Part shown: piece after piece, positions 46,565 to 58,588 of the stretch
Layout of the letters: each line of letters opens with the position of its first letter
Position numbering within the stretch: position 1 is the stretch's first letter
NCBI RefSeq assembly: GCF_949987535.1
Contig: NC_080068.1
Span: forward strand, 77,153,254-77,217,253
From: Balaenoptera acutorostrata
Lineage: Eukaryota > Chordata > Mammalia > Artiodactyla > Balaenopteridae
DNA: 64,000 nucleotides
Reading direction: 5' to 3'
Program-made: the position numbers and the translations under genes
The notes under the pieces: generated by a model
The model's database searches: none
What the model saw: only the letters and a program-made list of their open reading frames with translations
What the model was told of the DNA's origin: nothing

Positions 46565-47081
46565 CTAGTCAGAACCGGAAATAAGTTCCAGAGGTTTCTA
46601 AGGTGAGTGAAATCAATGAAGAGCTTTGAAAAAATATTGGATGTATGAAAAATACGTCAATGGCTAAAGCAGAATTGCTTTTCCATTAATCAATCAAATG
46701 AAGAAATGATCATTGTCTTGCCTAGGTAAATAGCACTTTAAGTTTCTGTAGCTTTCTTAACATCATAAATGATGGCATAAGAAAACCTTGGGTACAATGA
46801 AATAATTAAAATTATTTAAAAGTCAAGTTTAGATTCCTTACACGTAAATAAGCCTATCAAAATAAGCATTCACAATAAATCAGTTGAATTAAAGAGGATG
46901 TTTCCTGTCCTTGTGGCTTGTAATTTTTAGTATTAACAAGTTTCAACTCATACAGAATATGCTCTGTGTTTTGAGGCATTTTTTCTGCCCATGAAAATAA
47001 AAAATGATAGAAGGATAAGTGATTCCTTCAAAGTTAAATGATACCGCTGTTAGGAGAAAACCAGGGGAAAACATGACACAC
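46565..47081. other. LIMCH1 intron E4-E5
   Basis: A 517-bp AT-rich intron. No repeat recognised. Confidence 0.8.
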
Positions 47082-47324
47082 CTCGTCTTTCCTGACACTT
47101 TCAGCCTCTCCCACGTCTCCCGGTCGGCTTCTGTTATATTGGCGACCGTGACAAAGCTCGGAGCCTCGCGCTGAGGGCCAAGCCTGCCCTGAATTCTGCG
47201 CTGCGCCAGGTCATCCTTATGAAGATCCGGCACCTGCCTGAGCCCCTCTTCTGCAGGTCCACTCTCCAGAGCCCGCACAATACAGGTCACCCTCGACTTC
47301 ACCTCTTCCGTTTGGCCTTGGTTT
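47082..47324 (-). CDS. LIMCH1: LIMCH1 exon E4 (long-isoform cassette)
   Basis: A 243-nt exon. Acceptor TTGACAG|AAAC, donor ACGAG|GTGTGT. It encodes NQGQTEEVKSRVTCIVRALE, 'LRQVPDLHKDDLAQRRIQG' and 'FVTVANITEADRETWERLKV', then 'SGKT' plus AG of an Arg codon. The PDLHKDDLAQRR and ITEADRETWERL motifs pair it with E3 and E5 respectively. The first base completes the Arg codon left open by E3, supporting the acceptor choice, although its polypyrimidine tract is poor. Confidence 0.88.
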
Positions 47325-49772
47325 CTGTCAATTTGATCCAGGCCCCCACGTTATTGGAAAAATCAGGTTCCAGGAAGGGGAGCAGACAAACAGAATGTCA
47401 AGCATGGAAATTCAGAGGCTGAAGACAGAATGGAATGATGGAAGCACCTCTCCCTTTCTCAAAAATATGGAATCAATTGCAGCCTTGATTACTTTTGTCT
47501 ATGCTACCCTTTTGACACTGGAAAGAGACAGAGTTTTTCCACCAGATGACAGACTCTAGTTTAGTTTAGGAAGAGAAGCCAGGGCTCGCTGAAAGACTAT
47601 TAAGAATGGTAATGAGATTTCAGTTTGACAGTAATGATGCCCAATTCCCACACTATTCAAGTTACTGTAATGAATTCAAGTTTTCTGATTGAATCCCTGA
47701 GCCTTCTTGGAACGTCTTTTACTGCAGCAGTAAAGTGTTAGTAATGAGCTCTGCATGATCCAAATTCTAGAATTAGTTTGGAGATAGTTGGAACATGTTC
47801 ACATATTGAACATCTCAACCATAAACCTTCATACTGCCAGAAAGTATGATTAGGTCAATGCTGAGTAGAAAGTTTCAATGTTCAAACTCAGTCTCTGCCT
47901 CTTGATAGCATTAATTAGGTTTGGCTAATGTAAACTTGAAGAACAGAGAGGGTATCCTCTTTACCTGGATCCACAGAGGCAATACCCATTTGTTTCTTGT
48001 GTCAATAACTGTTCACCTTTATTAATGCTAAATCTGATATTTTCAATTGTTTTCCTCAGAAGTGAACGTTAGATGGCTAATGTTGACAATATCATAATTT
48101 AAACCAAAGCTGTGGCATCTATATGCATAAACATTATATCAATTAAAAGTCACTTTCTAACTAAATATGTTTCTTGAGATAGAAAATTTCAGAAATATAC
48201 ATAAATAGGGCTATTCATTTTTTTTCAAAATAAATCTTCCAAGCCAGAAAACCAAGAAGCATTCTTTTGTTATCTGGATGATGTGGTGTATTTACAGAGC
48301 CTATGCGAATAGAAAGGCGACAGAATTTTCTATTTACTTTTAGTTTGGGGAAGGGGATCAAGGAGGGCATAGCAAAGAGCCACCAGGGAGCCCTCTTTTT
48401 TTCATCAGTTCTTTGAAGCTCTCTAGAGAGACCATGGGCTGTGTCCCCAAACACAGAGTCAGGTGACAACAGACAAATGGGGCTGGAAATATCAGGAATT
48501 AAAATTGCATGCAGGAGAAAGGAAAAAGGGAGGTACAAAAGCTACTCCTTTTCCTAACTCAAGTTGCTGATCTCCATCAACATGCCTTGATGCTACTCAG
48601 TTATCCAGAAGTCTTTGTTTCACTGGCAACAACTGATCCCTCCCACAAGGCCCTCTGAGTACGGTTTGTTACAAGGCATGCCAACAAGGACTGCAAAGAC
48701 CAAGAGCCTCCTGAAGCTAGAATGTGTCCTATAAAAAAATGTGCCGGGTCTTCTATGCTCAAATCCCTGTTCTATGTCCAGAGATCTTTCATGTGTTTTG
48801 TACCTGGTGCTTCCTAAATAAAAAAATAAAAAACAACAGAAAACACTAACTGCTTCACTGATCTCAATGACTCTGCCCAAAGAACCACTTTAATTGTGTA
48901 AAACACAGTTTAGATATTTATATTCTTAGTTCAACAGATTACAAACCTCTTTAAGTGATAGGCAAAAATATGGCAATTAAATAATAAAGATGCGAACTCT
49001 GATTTTGATGTAAGGAAAACTACAAGAATGATGAACTCTGTACACTGAAATTTAGCAGGCTGATGGCTTGAATGAATTCATATCCCTCTTAGGATAAAAA
49101 TCACTGGCCAAATTCCATTTCATTAAGCTTTCCTTTCCCTAATTAAGAAGATGGGAGAAAAGTTGGGAGAAGGAAACTCACTTAAAAATAATTTCTATGA
49201 CAGAACAAATAGAAGTGTGTTATATTATATATCTGAGGACTTTTTAATGAGAAATCTCCATCATCAGATGTCTAGGTGATCGTGTTGGCGCGAGGGAAGA
49301 AACAGCAAGCCTCATTTTCCCCCCATATCTCAAAGGCGCTAATAGGATAGAAGGGCTCATAGCTAAGGAATAACTATGATTTCTGCCTGCTGTGGATGGA
49401 CTGCAGCAACCTTGAGAGGGGGCTGTTCCCTGATCAGCAATAGCACACGTCTATTTATGCCAATAATGCCCGTCTCTGACACCAGCACCCACATGTGGTG
49501 ATGTACCCACATATAGCACATCTGCACACTTGAGCTCCATATTTATTTGGTGAATTCAGCCCTATTTTGGACAGGACCATTCTACTCCCTGCCATCTGAA
49601 CGTAGGAGAGACTGGATATCTGGGGTTCCACTTTAAAATAAACCACCATTACTGATTATACGTAATTAGGGCAGGAAACAGAGGAATGGGGGGCTTTAAT
49701 ACAAATCACCTTTGCCGAATTATATTCTCTCTCTCCTTCATAGACACACACACACACAGACACAGAGCACAC
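47325..49772. other. LIMCH1 intron E3-E4
   Basis: About 2.4 kb of mostly unique-looking AT-rich sequence. A short CA run lies near 49745-49757, just downstream of the E3 donor. No transposon recognised. Confidence 0.6.
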
Positions 49773-50075
49773 CTTTTATGTTCTAGACTTTTCTTTTCTG
49801 AGATTCCCTTTGAGGGTTGCTTGCTGCCATCTGATTTCTCTGCCTCTTTTTTTCGGTAAGGCCCATAGAGGAGTTGATTCAGTGGCACCATTGGCTTGGT
49901 CTGGTTCCTCCTTGCTCTCCTGGCAGCAAAGTCATCTTTCTCAAGATCAGGCAGTCGACATGCAACTTCGTCTTCTGATTCTGAATCTCTGCCGTGTTGG
50001 TGGATCAGGAAAGGATTTTCTTTGCGAAGGATAATATCTCGAACAGCTTCTTTCTCATCACTTAATTGCTTTTGA
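49773..50075 (-). CDS. LIMCH1: LIMCH1 exon E3 (long-isoform cassette)
   Basis: A 303-nt exon (101 codons). Acceptor TTTGTCAG|TCAA, donor AAAAG|GTGTGC. It encodes (S)QKQLSDEKEAVRDIILRKE, then 'NPFLIHQHGRDSESEDEVA', 'CRLPDLEKDDFAARRARRNQ', 'PMVPLNQLLYGPYRKKEAE' and ends 'SLEHK' plus AG. Its core mirrors E1: [26 protein letters not shown] in E1 against DSESED..RLPDLEKDDFAARR..PLNQLL here, indicating exon duplication. The 'IILRKENPF' motif is also a hallmark of LMO7-family proteins. Confidence 0.93.
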
Positions 50076-50824
50076 CTGACAAAGCAAAATTAAATGGAAC
50101 TCCACATGTGATCAGACCAAAACAGTTTTTAAATCCCCATCTCCAGGCAGCCAACTGTCTTGTTAGTGAAAGGTCTTCTCAATACCATTAGTCCAGATGA
50201 CATCTGTTTACTACTTTAGTCCCGAGTTGCAGCAGGGTTAGGGTGGGTTTCAAAACCTGGAATTTAGTCAGCTACTAGCTATACTAAAAATTCATTTAAC
50301 TTGCAGGGCCCCATCAGCATCAGAAAGGGAGGATCCTAAATGGCTCTGAAAGTGACAATCCAAATTCTTTTCATGAAATTGGGAAAAGTAAGAAGCATTT
50401 TGTTATTATTTTTTCTCGGGCACATTAATAATGTACCCAATAGGTACTCAGTTTATTTTGACTGACAGGGCAAAAATTTGAGCTACCAAGAAACTGATCT
50501 TGGGGAATGCTAATGAATGCAGCTATGTGACAGCACACCTAGGATGTGTACCAGACTGCAAAGTGTAAGGACGGTCTTTCTGCAGAGCTGAGCTAACCTG
50601 AAACATCTGGAATAGTTTATGAGCATTGATAGGATGGACTCAGGCACAAAAGCTTATCATGCCCTGCACCCTCCCACCAGCAACCTTTTCATCGGTCTTT
50701 TACCCCCATGACTCTCCACTGCCCAGCTCTTCTTCTTTGTCATATGCTAGCTGTCAAGTAAATCCTATTAAGACATTTTGCCAAAATGTTTACTTAGGGC
50801 TATTTTCATTTTCAAGGAAATCTT

Positions 50825-51165
50825 TTTTTTTTTAAATAAATTTATTTATTTATTTATTATTTTTGGCTGCACTGGGTCTTAGTTGCTGCGCACGGGCTTG
50901 CCACTCTTCGTTACGGTGCACGGGCTTCTCATTGCGGTGGCTTCTCTTGTTGCGGAGCACAGGCTCTAGGCGCACGGGCTTCAGTAGTTGTGGCTCGCGG
51001 GCTTCAGTAGTTGTGGCTCGCGGGCTCTAGAGCGCAGGCTCAGTAGTTGTGGCGCATGGGCTTAGTTGCTCCACGGCATGTGGGATCTTCCTGGACCAGG
51101 GCTCGAACCCGTGTCCCCTGCATTGGCAGGCGGATTCTTAACCACTGCGCCACCAGGGAAGCCCC
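50825..51165 (-). mobile_element. CHR-type SINE with internal 23-bp tandem duplication
   Basis: Reverse-complement SINE from a T/A-rich tail (50825-50870) through 'ggctgcactgggtcttagtt' to 'ccaccagggaagccc'. Flanked by a 13-bp duplication 'tcaaggaaatctt' (50812-50824 and 51166-51178). Inside, a 23-bp unit 'gcttcagtagttgtggctcg'+cgg is repeated exactly at 50978-51000 and 51001-51023. Confidence 0.93.
50978..51023. repeat. Perfect 2 x 23-bp tandem duplication within SINE
   Basis: Two identical adjacent copies, 50978-51000 and 51001-51023. Perfect identity suggests a recent event or a subfamily feature. Confidence 0.9.
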
Positions 51166-52069
51166 TCAAGGAAATCTTGAAGGCACCAAACATTAAATTC
51201 TTTAGAATTTAAAGAGAAATGCAGTTTAATGGTGGAATATTAGGACTTTTTATGCTTTGTTTTTTTGTTTTTGTTGGGGGTGGGTAGGGTGGGAATACAG
51301 TTGATGGCGCCTTTCTGATATTCAAACAAACTCCTCCCCCCTACTCATAAGATCAGCCTTGCTTCTAAGTCATAATAAAATATTAAAACTTTAAAAATAT
51401 CATTTATTATCTTCTCAGTTCATAGAGGTGGTGAGTAAATAAAGCATCTTGATTTCTAAAGAAAGTTCACCTACTTTGTATACGATTTCTGAAGGAGGAT
51501 TAAGAGTAAATTCTTCATGGTCATGGGACAGGTCATCTCAGAAATGAAGACAGGAGGAATTAGCCTGGCTGAGAGTCATACAAGCAAGGAAAGGCTGTCT
51601 ACTCTGGCTGACCAGGTGGCCTGCTGTCTGTTGCTTACCCTGTACTGCTGCAGAGGAGGCCTATCAGCCTAACATAACGGCAGGCCCCGCACTCCTGACT
51701 TTTGGAAAAATCACACCATCATTAGTCATGTCCAGAAAACTCCTTCTCCCTGCTGACCACTATTCTCAGTAAAAGTTTAAATTGTGGAATTTAGAGGTGG
51801 TGGGTGGTGCTTTGCTCTCTGAATAAAGTTATTTCTTAAAATATAAAAATCTGCCCTTTGAGTTGCACTCCGGCTCTTGGTCACCTGCTTGGCCACTCCT
51901 GGACCGTGCTCACTCTCCTCCCTGCATCCTTAGCCAACAAGTCTGGCAAGAACCAACTGGTATTGGTTGACTGTGGCCATAAAGAATGGTCAGTGGGAAA
52001 TGATAGGCCATTGAATGAATCTCTTCGAAAACGCATTATTTAAAAAGCACATTGATGATGACAAAGAAG

Positions 52070-52300
52070 GTGATTAACTATTATTGAGCGCCCACCACGT
52101 GCCGGAATTCCTTCCAGTGTTAATTTGTTTAACCTTAATACTAGCCTTGCAATGGCAGTGTGATTAGCAGCCTCATTTTATAGAGTGGAAACTGAGATGA
52201 GGTGAAGAAATTGGCCCAAGCTCAAAGTGCCACTGCTGAAGTTAAAATTCAAACCCAGGGAGTCTGGCTCCAGAGGTCCTGTTCTTAATCACTGCACTAT
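52070..52300 (-). mobile_element. MIR SINE
   Basis: Nearly complete reversed MIR: 'ctattattgagcgcccacca', 'cattttatagagtggaaact', 'ggagtctggctccagaggtc', 'ttcttaatcactgcactatt'. Confidence 0.85.
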
Positions 52301-53269
52301 TCATTAAACAAAGGATACGGCCAGGAACAGTTTTGAAAGCAGCACATCATACAAAAAATAAGGCATTATCATTACTATGGAAGTAGGAGAAAGAGAAGTT
52401 TTTTGGTTACTAAATAAAGGGATCATATGAGTTGTGCTTAGAATGAAGTTGTGATTTGCACTGCTGGTTACAGACAGCAATGTTCAGCCAGGATTAATGA
52501 CAGTAGAATGCTAACTAATCATACCTTACAGTGCTTGCACAGCACTTTACAGTTTACAGAGCCCTTTCAAACGCATTATCTCATCTCAGCTGATCCGACT
52601 CCAATTCCAGTAAAGGAGCAGATCCTGAGCTTGAAGCTTTCAAGTCCAAAAGCAACACTCCTTCCATTTTTTGACCAGGGTCCTGGGTTTCAATTTTCCC
52701 CAACTCAGGCAGAATACTATGGAATAAAACATATGCATTTATGCAAATAGCCATGCCAATTTGTGATGCCAATTTGAGAAGGGAGAATCTCGTGCATTAT
52801 GCATCATGTGAGTCCAGTCAGGCTACAAGTTCCCCGGGGTGTTTCTTTTCAAGCTAAATGCCCAGTGTAGCAGGACTCATTTCAAGTGATCTCAATTTAG
52901 ATAGGTGGACTTAAAAAAAGGGGGTGAAGAAAGCTTTCCATATCATTGGCCTCTTAAAGCCACTCCCTGCCCACTTGAAAAACGATCATAATGACATTCT
53001 GCTAATTGTTTGAATCCTGTAAATTCAGAGCTTCCAGGCAGACTCAGAGAGAGAAAAAATTTAATGACATAAATTCTGGGCCGGCACTGTTGGCTATGAA
53101 GTAATAAATAATGTGTATAAGGCAGATATGTAGGATTGTGTTCGCAGGTGTCTAGTTAGCAGAATATTTAAATGACTTTTTATAATGAGCCCTTCTTTTC
53201 TGAAGGTCAGTCTATTGTAAAGCTTCAGTATATTCTACTTTGTTTTTCAATAATTATAGTAGCTCTGAA

Positions 53270-53400
53270 GAGCTAGTATATTCCAGATACGCTAACTTTT
53301 ATGACAACCCTGCAAGATCAGTATTATCATGCCCACTTTGCAGAGAGGAATGTTGAGGTTTCCAGTTCCAGTCATCTGAATGTAGGTAAAGTAAGTAAAT
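53270..53400 (-). mobile_element. MIR-like fragment
   Basis: 'gacaaccctgcaagatcagt' and 'cccactttgcagagaggaat' resemble the reversed MIR core. Degraded. Confidence 0.5.
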
Positions 53401-53548
53401 TTAAGTGGCAGACCCTGGCTGTCTGGCTTGATATTCATGGGGCGGTTTGGCACTTTTATTTTGTCTGAGTCATTCACAGATGAGTTGCCTTGGGAAGTAG
53501 GGGTTGCTCGGTGGACCCAGATCACTGCTTTACTAAGAAGGAATACAG

Positions 53549-53799
53549 GGACCTGCCTGATGGTCCAGTGGTTAAGAATTCGCCTTCCAATGCAGGGGAC
53601 ACGGGTTCGATCCCTGGTTGGGGAACTAAGATCCCATATGCCGCGGGGCAACTAAGCCTGAGAGCCGCAACTACTGAGCCCACGTGCTCTGGAGCCCACA
53701 TGCCACAACTAGAGAGAAGCCCGTACACCACAACGGAAGATCCCGTGTGCCACAACTAAGACCTGAAGCAGCCACAAATAAATAATTTTTTTTTTTTAA
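53549..53799 (+). mobile_element. Older CHR-type SINE
   Basis: Head 'cctgatggtccagtggttaa', B-box 'gggttcgatccc', then a body of the older type ('ggggaactaagatcccatat', 'gccacaactaagacctgaag') ending 'gcagccacaaataaataa' and a T-rich tail. A 14-bp duplication 'aagaaggaatacag' lies at 53535-53548 and 53800-53813. The different body places it in another, probably older, subfamily than the copies at 62.3 and 63.7 kb. Confidence 0.9.
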
Positions 53800-55939
53800 A
53801 AGAAGGAATACAGTCTAATGTGAAATGAGAAATGCCAAGCCTTGCCTTCAACCTGGCAACCCTGTCCTAAGACAAGTAAGGCTATCTTTGTAGGAGAGAT
53901 TGTGGGTCCTAAGCAGGTGAGGGGGAGTAAAAGCTCTTGTCTCAAAGTTTCTAAGGCTTATATATTTCAAAGTGAATGAGATAATGATTTAATCTAAGGA
54001 AGAGCTGGCATTTTCTTTCACCCCCTTTTACTTGGCAACACACAAGCAACCAGCTCAGATTGGCAGTCAGTTTGTTCTATTGAAAGAAACTGGGTTCTCC
54101 AGAAAAGCCTGTTTGGCCTCCTGGGAATGTCACGGACAACACCAGGGACCTCCCTGTTCACACAGTGTCCCAATAGGGCAGCTACATCCAGAGTCACAAA
54201 GGTTCATGCAAGTTATGTGTCTGCCTGGTTCCCGATCCCCAAGAATCTGTGCAGCAACAAGCAGTGACACAGGCATCTGGTAAGGAGGGATGGAGAGAAT
54301 ACGTTCCTGGCACTTAGCTGCATCTGCTCTTCCTCTAAAGATTTCTAAAATGTCTATTGTTCCTTGGAGGGTCCCCCCCACCTCTCTGTAATTAATTACT
54401 ATGTGCTTGAGAAGATCCAAAGACTAGCAGAAAAGATTGAGTGCTGAAACATAAGAAAACAATTAGAAAAGAAGTCCAATCACGTGAAACCTATAATTCA
54501 GTTCAAAAAAAAGGTTTACTTCTCCAATGGGAAACACCAAGTCAGAGAACTCAAATCTCCATGGCATTTTAATTCAGGGGAAGTGAATCTTGATTCTTAT
54601 TTTATCCTCTTAAATGCAGAAATCTTGGCTTCTTGAGCAGAGTCTCATATTTGGGGGGTAATTAGGCTAACTTAATCATAAACTAAAAGAGAAGGGAAAG
54701 TAGTTTATGTACTTCTGACTTCAGTGGCAACTCTAATAAATATCAACTCCACGTATTTATTAAGAAAGACCTACTTTCTGTCCCTTGGTGCTAAGATACC
54801 TCCTAATATATTCTTTAACAGGAAGCTTGGGACTTCGAGGCTTGTAAACTCATGTGAAAATGGACTAACATGCACTTTTGCTCCTTTTTATATACTAAAA
54901 ATAATTTAAGGAGGTGTTTGAGAATACTTGGGAAACAACAGCCAAAAAAAAAAAAAAACCAATCTGTAAAAGTACAGCCTTACTCTTGTCTACATGACTC
55001 CTTTCTTGCCTATGTCTCATCCTCTACCCATCTCTGCAAGCACAGACTTTCCCAGCTAAAAAAATGGGCCTCAAGAAATATCTGGGGCCTCTTATTGGGT
55101 TCCAAGATGTGGTGGCCAGAATTCATCTGGATTGCAAAGATAGGAGACTGAGGTTACAATGCCTTAAGACACATCAGCATATTTAAATGTTTTATATTCT
55201 TATTTTCCAGACACCAAGAATCCTTTTCTTCTTCATGATATGCATTTCATTCCAGTTAAGCTACTTTCTGCCACATTAAAAGCAGGATCCCAAATGTGGA
55301 TAAACTTAGAGTAACTGTCAACTCTGCTGTGGGCTGCAAAAAGTAGGTGACAAAGACACAGACAGGCCAGGCTAGCGGCATGGTATGTATAAAACTTTTA
55401 TGAGAGAGCTAGCAGCTGAAAAATCTATCTAACAAATGAATTCTGGGTGTTTGGAGCAGCTGTGTTGTGTTGCTATTGGGAACATTCTCTGGGAAATATG
55501 CATGATTTTCCTGAACTCCGTTTTAAATGCTAAGTCAGTAGCTCTAAGGTGTGACATTAACTGACATTTGCAGACATTAATTGACCTTCAAACTTCTGCT
55601 TAATAGAGCTAACTTGGATAAAATATGTAAAACTTAAGGCAGATAACAGGAACATGGACAGGAGCAAAAATTACCACAAAAATATACTACTCATCAATTA
55701 GAATTACATTTGTAAACTAACCGTGATTCTAGGTTTATACACAGAATGGGAGCTGTCATAAAAGATTGTACTGTTTTATCAGAAAATAAACCTCCCAGTT
55801 ACTGAAGAGGCACAGTATACTCGTGGAATCCCCAGCCTTTGCCCACTCTTTTCTCTTCTCTACGTCATCATGATTCCTGGGTGTGCTGAGTTCTCTTAAA
55901 GTATCTGCCCATTTGTCTCCCCTTGCTCTTTTGGATACT

Positions 55940-56550
55940 CTAAAGATGATATGGAGTTTCCTTAAAAAAATTAAAAACAGAACTATCGTGTGATCCAGCA
56001 ATCCCACTTCTGGGTATATATCCAAAAGAAATGAAACCAGGATCCCAGAGCGATCTTAGCACTCCCATCTCATTGCATCATTATGCAAAATAGCCAAGAT
56101 GTAGAAACAACCTAAATGTCTATCAAGGGATGAATGGATAAGGGTAATGTTGTACATACATACAAAGGAATATTATTTGGCCTTAAAAAAGAAGTAAATT
56201 CTGTAATATGTGACAACAGGGATAAATCTTGAGGACATTAAGCTAAGTGAAATAAGCCAGTCACAGAAAGAAAAACACTGCATGATTCCACTTATATGAA
56301 GTAGCTAAAGTTGTGAAATACGTAGAATCAAAGAGGGGCATGGTGGCTGCCAGGGGCTGAGGGAGGATGAAATAGGGATTGCTGATCAACAGGCATAAAG
56401 TTTCAGTTAAGCAGGATGAATAAATTCTAGAGATTTGGTGTATGATATTGTATCCGTAGTTAACAACACTGTATTGTACAGTTAAAGATTTGTTCAGAGT
56501 GTAGATCTCATGCCAAGTGTTCTTACCACAATACAATATTTTTTTTTAAA
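55940..56550 (+). mobile_element. Old L1 3' end
   Basis: 'gatatggagtttccttaaaa', 'gatccagcaatcccacttct' and 'agataaatcttgag'-like text continue into an L1 3' UTR and an A-rich end near 56550. It corresponds to the last part of ORF2 plus 3' UTR, with many differences from the L1 at 1-5779, and is similar in age class to the one at 17.3 kb. Confidence 0.85.
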
Positions 56551-57339
56551 AGGAAAAAATAAATGGCAAAGGATATGAGGGAATTTATAGAAGAAGAAAC
56601 CCAAGTAGCCAATAAACATGGTATAATAGTCAACAGCATTAGTAATCGTGGAAAAATCAATTTTTTAAAATGAGATTTAAAAAATCAAGCAGATTGGCAA
56701 TTTTTAAAGATAACAACAAAAAAATACATCATAAAGATGATAGTGTCTTTGGTAAATTTTAGTTAAAGACTTCACAGATGTGATAAAAAATGAAGGTATG
56801 TGTGTCAAGGGTATTAAGATTAAAGTTTTTTTATAAATTCATACTCTTATCTGTATCACCTATTACCTATTTCCACTGTGCCCTAGACTTGAAGACAGAA
56901 GCAGGAAAAATCTGAAAAATGGTAAGGGGATTATATTTCATTTTTGTATTCTCAGCATCTAGCCTGGTCTTTGATATAAGTAGAAGCTCAAATGATGTTG
57001 AAAAAGCATGTGTCTCACAAGGTCTCTGAACCAAAATTTAAAGAATATCTGGATTTATTTCTCTTTTTAAGATTCTATGACATTACCCTTCATTATTCCA
57101 GAAACCCAGAGAGTTGCTTGTAACATTAGCACAGTTTTATGTTAGAGTTTTCTAGAAGCACATACATGTTTAGGACAGACAAGCCTGTCTGTGGGATACC
57201 ACAGACAGAAAGAATTACATCCTTGATGTTTTATCAGTACAAAGCTACTCTAGGATTAAATCCATATAAGTCAGTACTGGAACTTTCACTGAAGACCTAG
57301 ACCACAGCAATAACCGCACATGGAGTTGTATGGAGGAAT

Positions 57340-57560
57340 GGAAGACATTCCATTAAATGTGTGTGAGGCAGCTGTGGTACTATGGTCAGAACATCTGAAT
57401 CTGGCCACCAGGTCAGTGGTAACCAGCTCTGAGACGGTCAAGTAACTTACTTTCACTGATCCTCAGTTTACTCTGCTTGAAAATGGGTATATCACCTACC
57501 TTTTAGGATTAAATGGAACAGCAAGTGGCAAAGGAATTTCAATTGTCAAACTGTTATCAA
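57340..57560 (+). mobile_element. MIR-like fragment
   Basis: 'ggtcagaacatctgaatctg', 'cactgatcctcagtttactc' and 'ttttaggattaaatggaaca' follow sense MIR order with degradation. Confidence 0.6.
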
Positions 57561-58321
57561 TTTCAATTTGTCAAATAAATTTTGGTCTCACTATTATTTG
57601 TTGGTATCTTTGTGGCTATTATATGAGAAAAATTAATCAGCTTCCCCAAACACTACACAAAACTGTAGAACTATAGTTCTCTGTGACTTCAATTGCTAAA
57701 GGTCTCTATCTCACATGTAATATGAGGCCACCAGGACTGTATACTAGTGCCTTTGTTACAATTAAGAGAAGTAATTACTCCATTCTTTGTTTTTGAATCA
57801 ACGAGCTTTAGAAAATGAGTCAAATAAACCTAATCTTACTTACTACTCCCTTGGGGACAAAGAAAGTAAGTGCATTTTTGTCAGCTAGCCACTCTTTCTA
57901 AAGAGAGTGTTCCCCAGTTCCAAAGAACTATTTTCTAGTGATGTGTAAAGTAAGATAAGAGCCATTTAGGGGTAGTGTGAAAATTAACCAGCCATAAACA
58001 ATTGAAAAATAAGATGTTATTGCTAGATAAATCCTGCAGCCCACAAATGACTGACCACACATACTTGACCAGGACAAGGTCTACTCAAGCAGCACAAAGC
58101 TCCCTCTTCACCTCCACTTAAAATAACCAAAAACTCAGCAGAGACAGGCCTGAAGACAAAGACTATTAGCTATTTCTATTTGCTGCAAGTAGGAAATAAT
58201 GATGCAACGGATAAAGCAGGAAGTGGGAAAACAAGATGGAAACTCCATCACACCAGACAGATTCCAAACCTCCAGGCATGCACAAAGCCAGCCAGGCCAG
58301 TCCTTGGCCCGCAAAGCTAAC

Positions 58322-58588
58322 CTGGCAAAGCGCTGTGCTGCTGGCATGACCTTGATTCCAGCTTGCTCTAGCCTTCTGCGCTTTCGGATTTCAGCAGCAT
58401 CTTCCTCTTCAGACTTGGGAGCTGGTGCCACCGCAGCCCCCTCTGGAGAAACCTGCTCCTTCCCACTGCCGGCGGGTAATTCTAACCCACCACCAGGAGG
58501 CTTCCCACCAGGGTCCATTCGGCTGACGGGGTCCTCTTCACAAGGAGACCCCACTTCACTGCCCTCTTCCTCTATTGTTTCAGGATAG
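58322..58588 (-). CDS. LIMCH1: LIMCH1 exon E2 (long-isoform cassette)
   Basis: A 267-nt exon (89 codons). Acceptor CTCACTAG|CTAT, donor GCCAG|GTTAGC. It encodes YPETIEEEGSEVGSPCEEDP, then Gly/Pro/Ala-rich sequence and 'EEEDAAEIRKRRRLEQAGIK', ending 'VMPAAQRFA' plus AG. The charged helix 'AEIRKRRRLEQAGIKVMPAA' is of the kind found in LMO7/LIMCH1-family linkers. The first base completes the codon left open by E1, and its AG end continues into E3 as 'RFA-S-QKQLSDE'. It is symmetric in phase and so skippable. Confidence 0.92.

Larger units (their letters stand above)
50076..58321. other. LIMCH1 intron E2-E3 (about 8.2 kb)
   Basis: Contents: a reversed CHR SINE (50825-51165), MIR pieces (52070-52300, about 53270-53400 and 57340-57560), an older CHR SINE (53549-53799), an old L1 3' end (55940-56550) and a short L2 piece (about 56935-57000). 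Other parts show only short chance frames. Confidence 0.7.
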
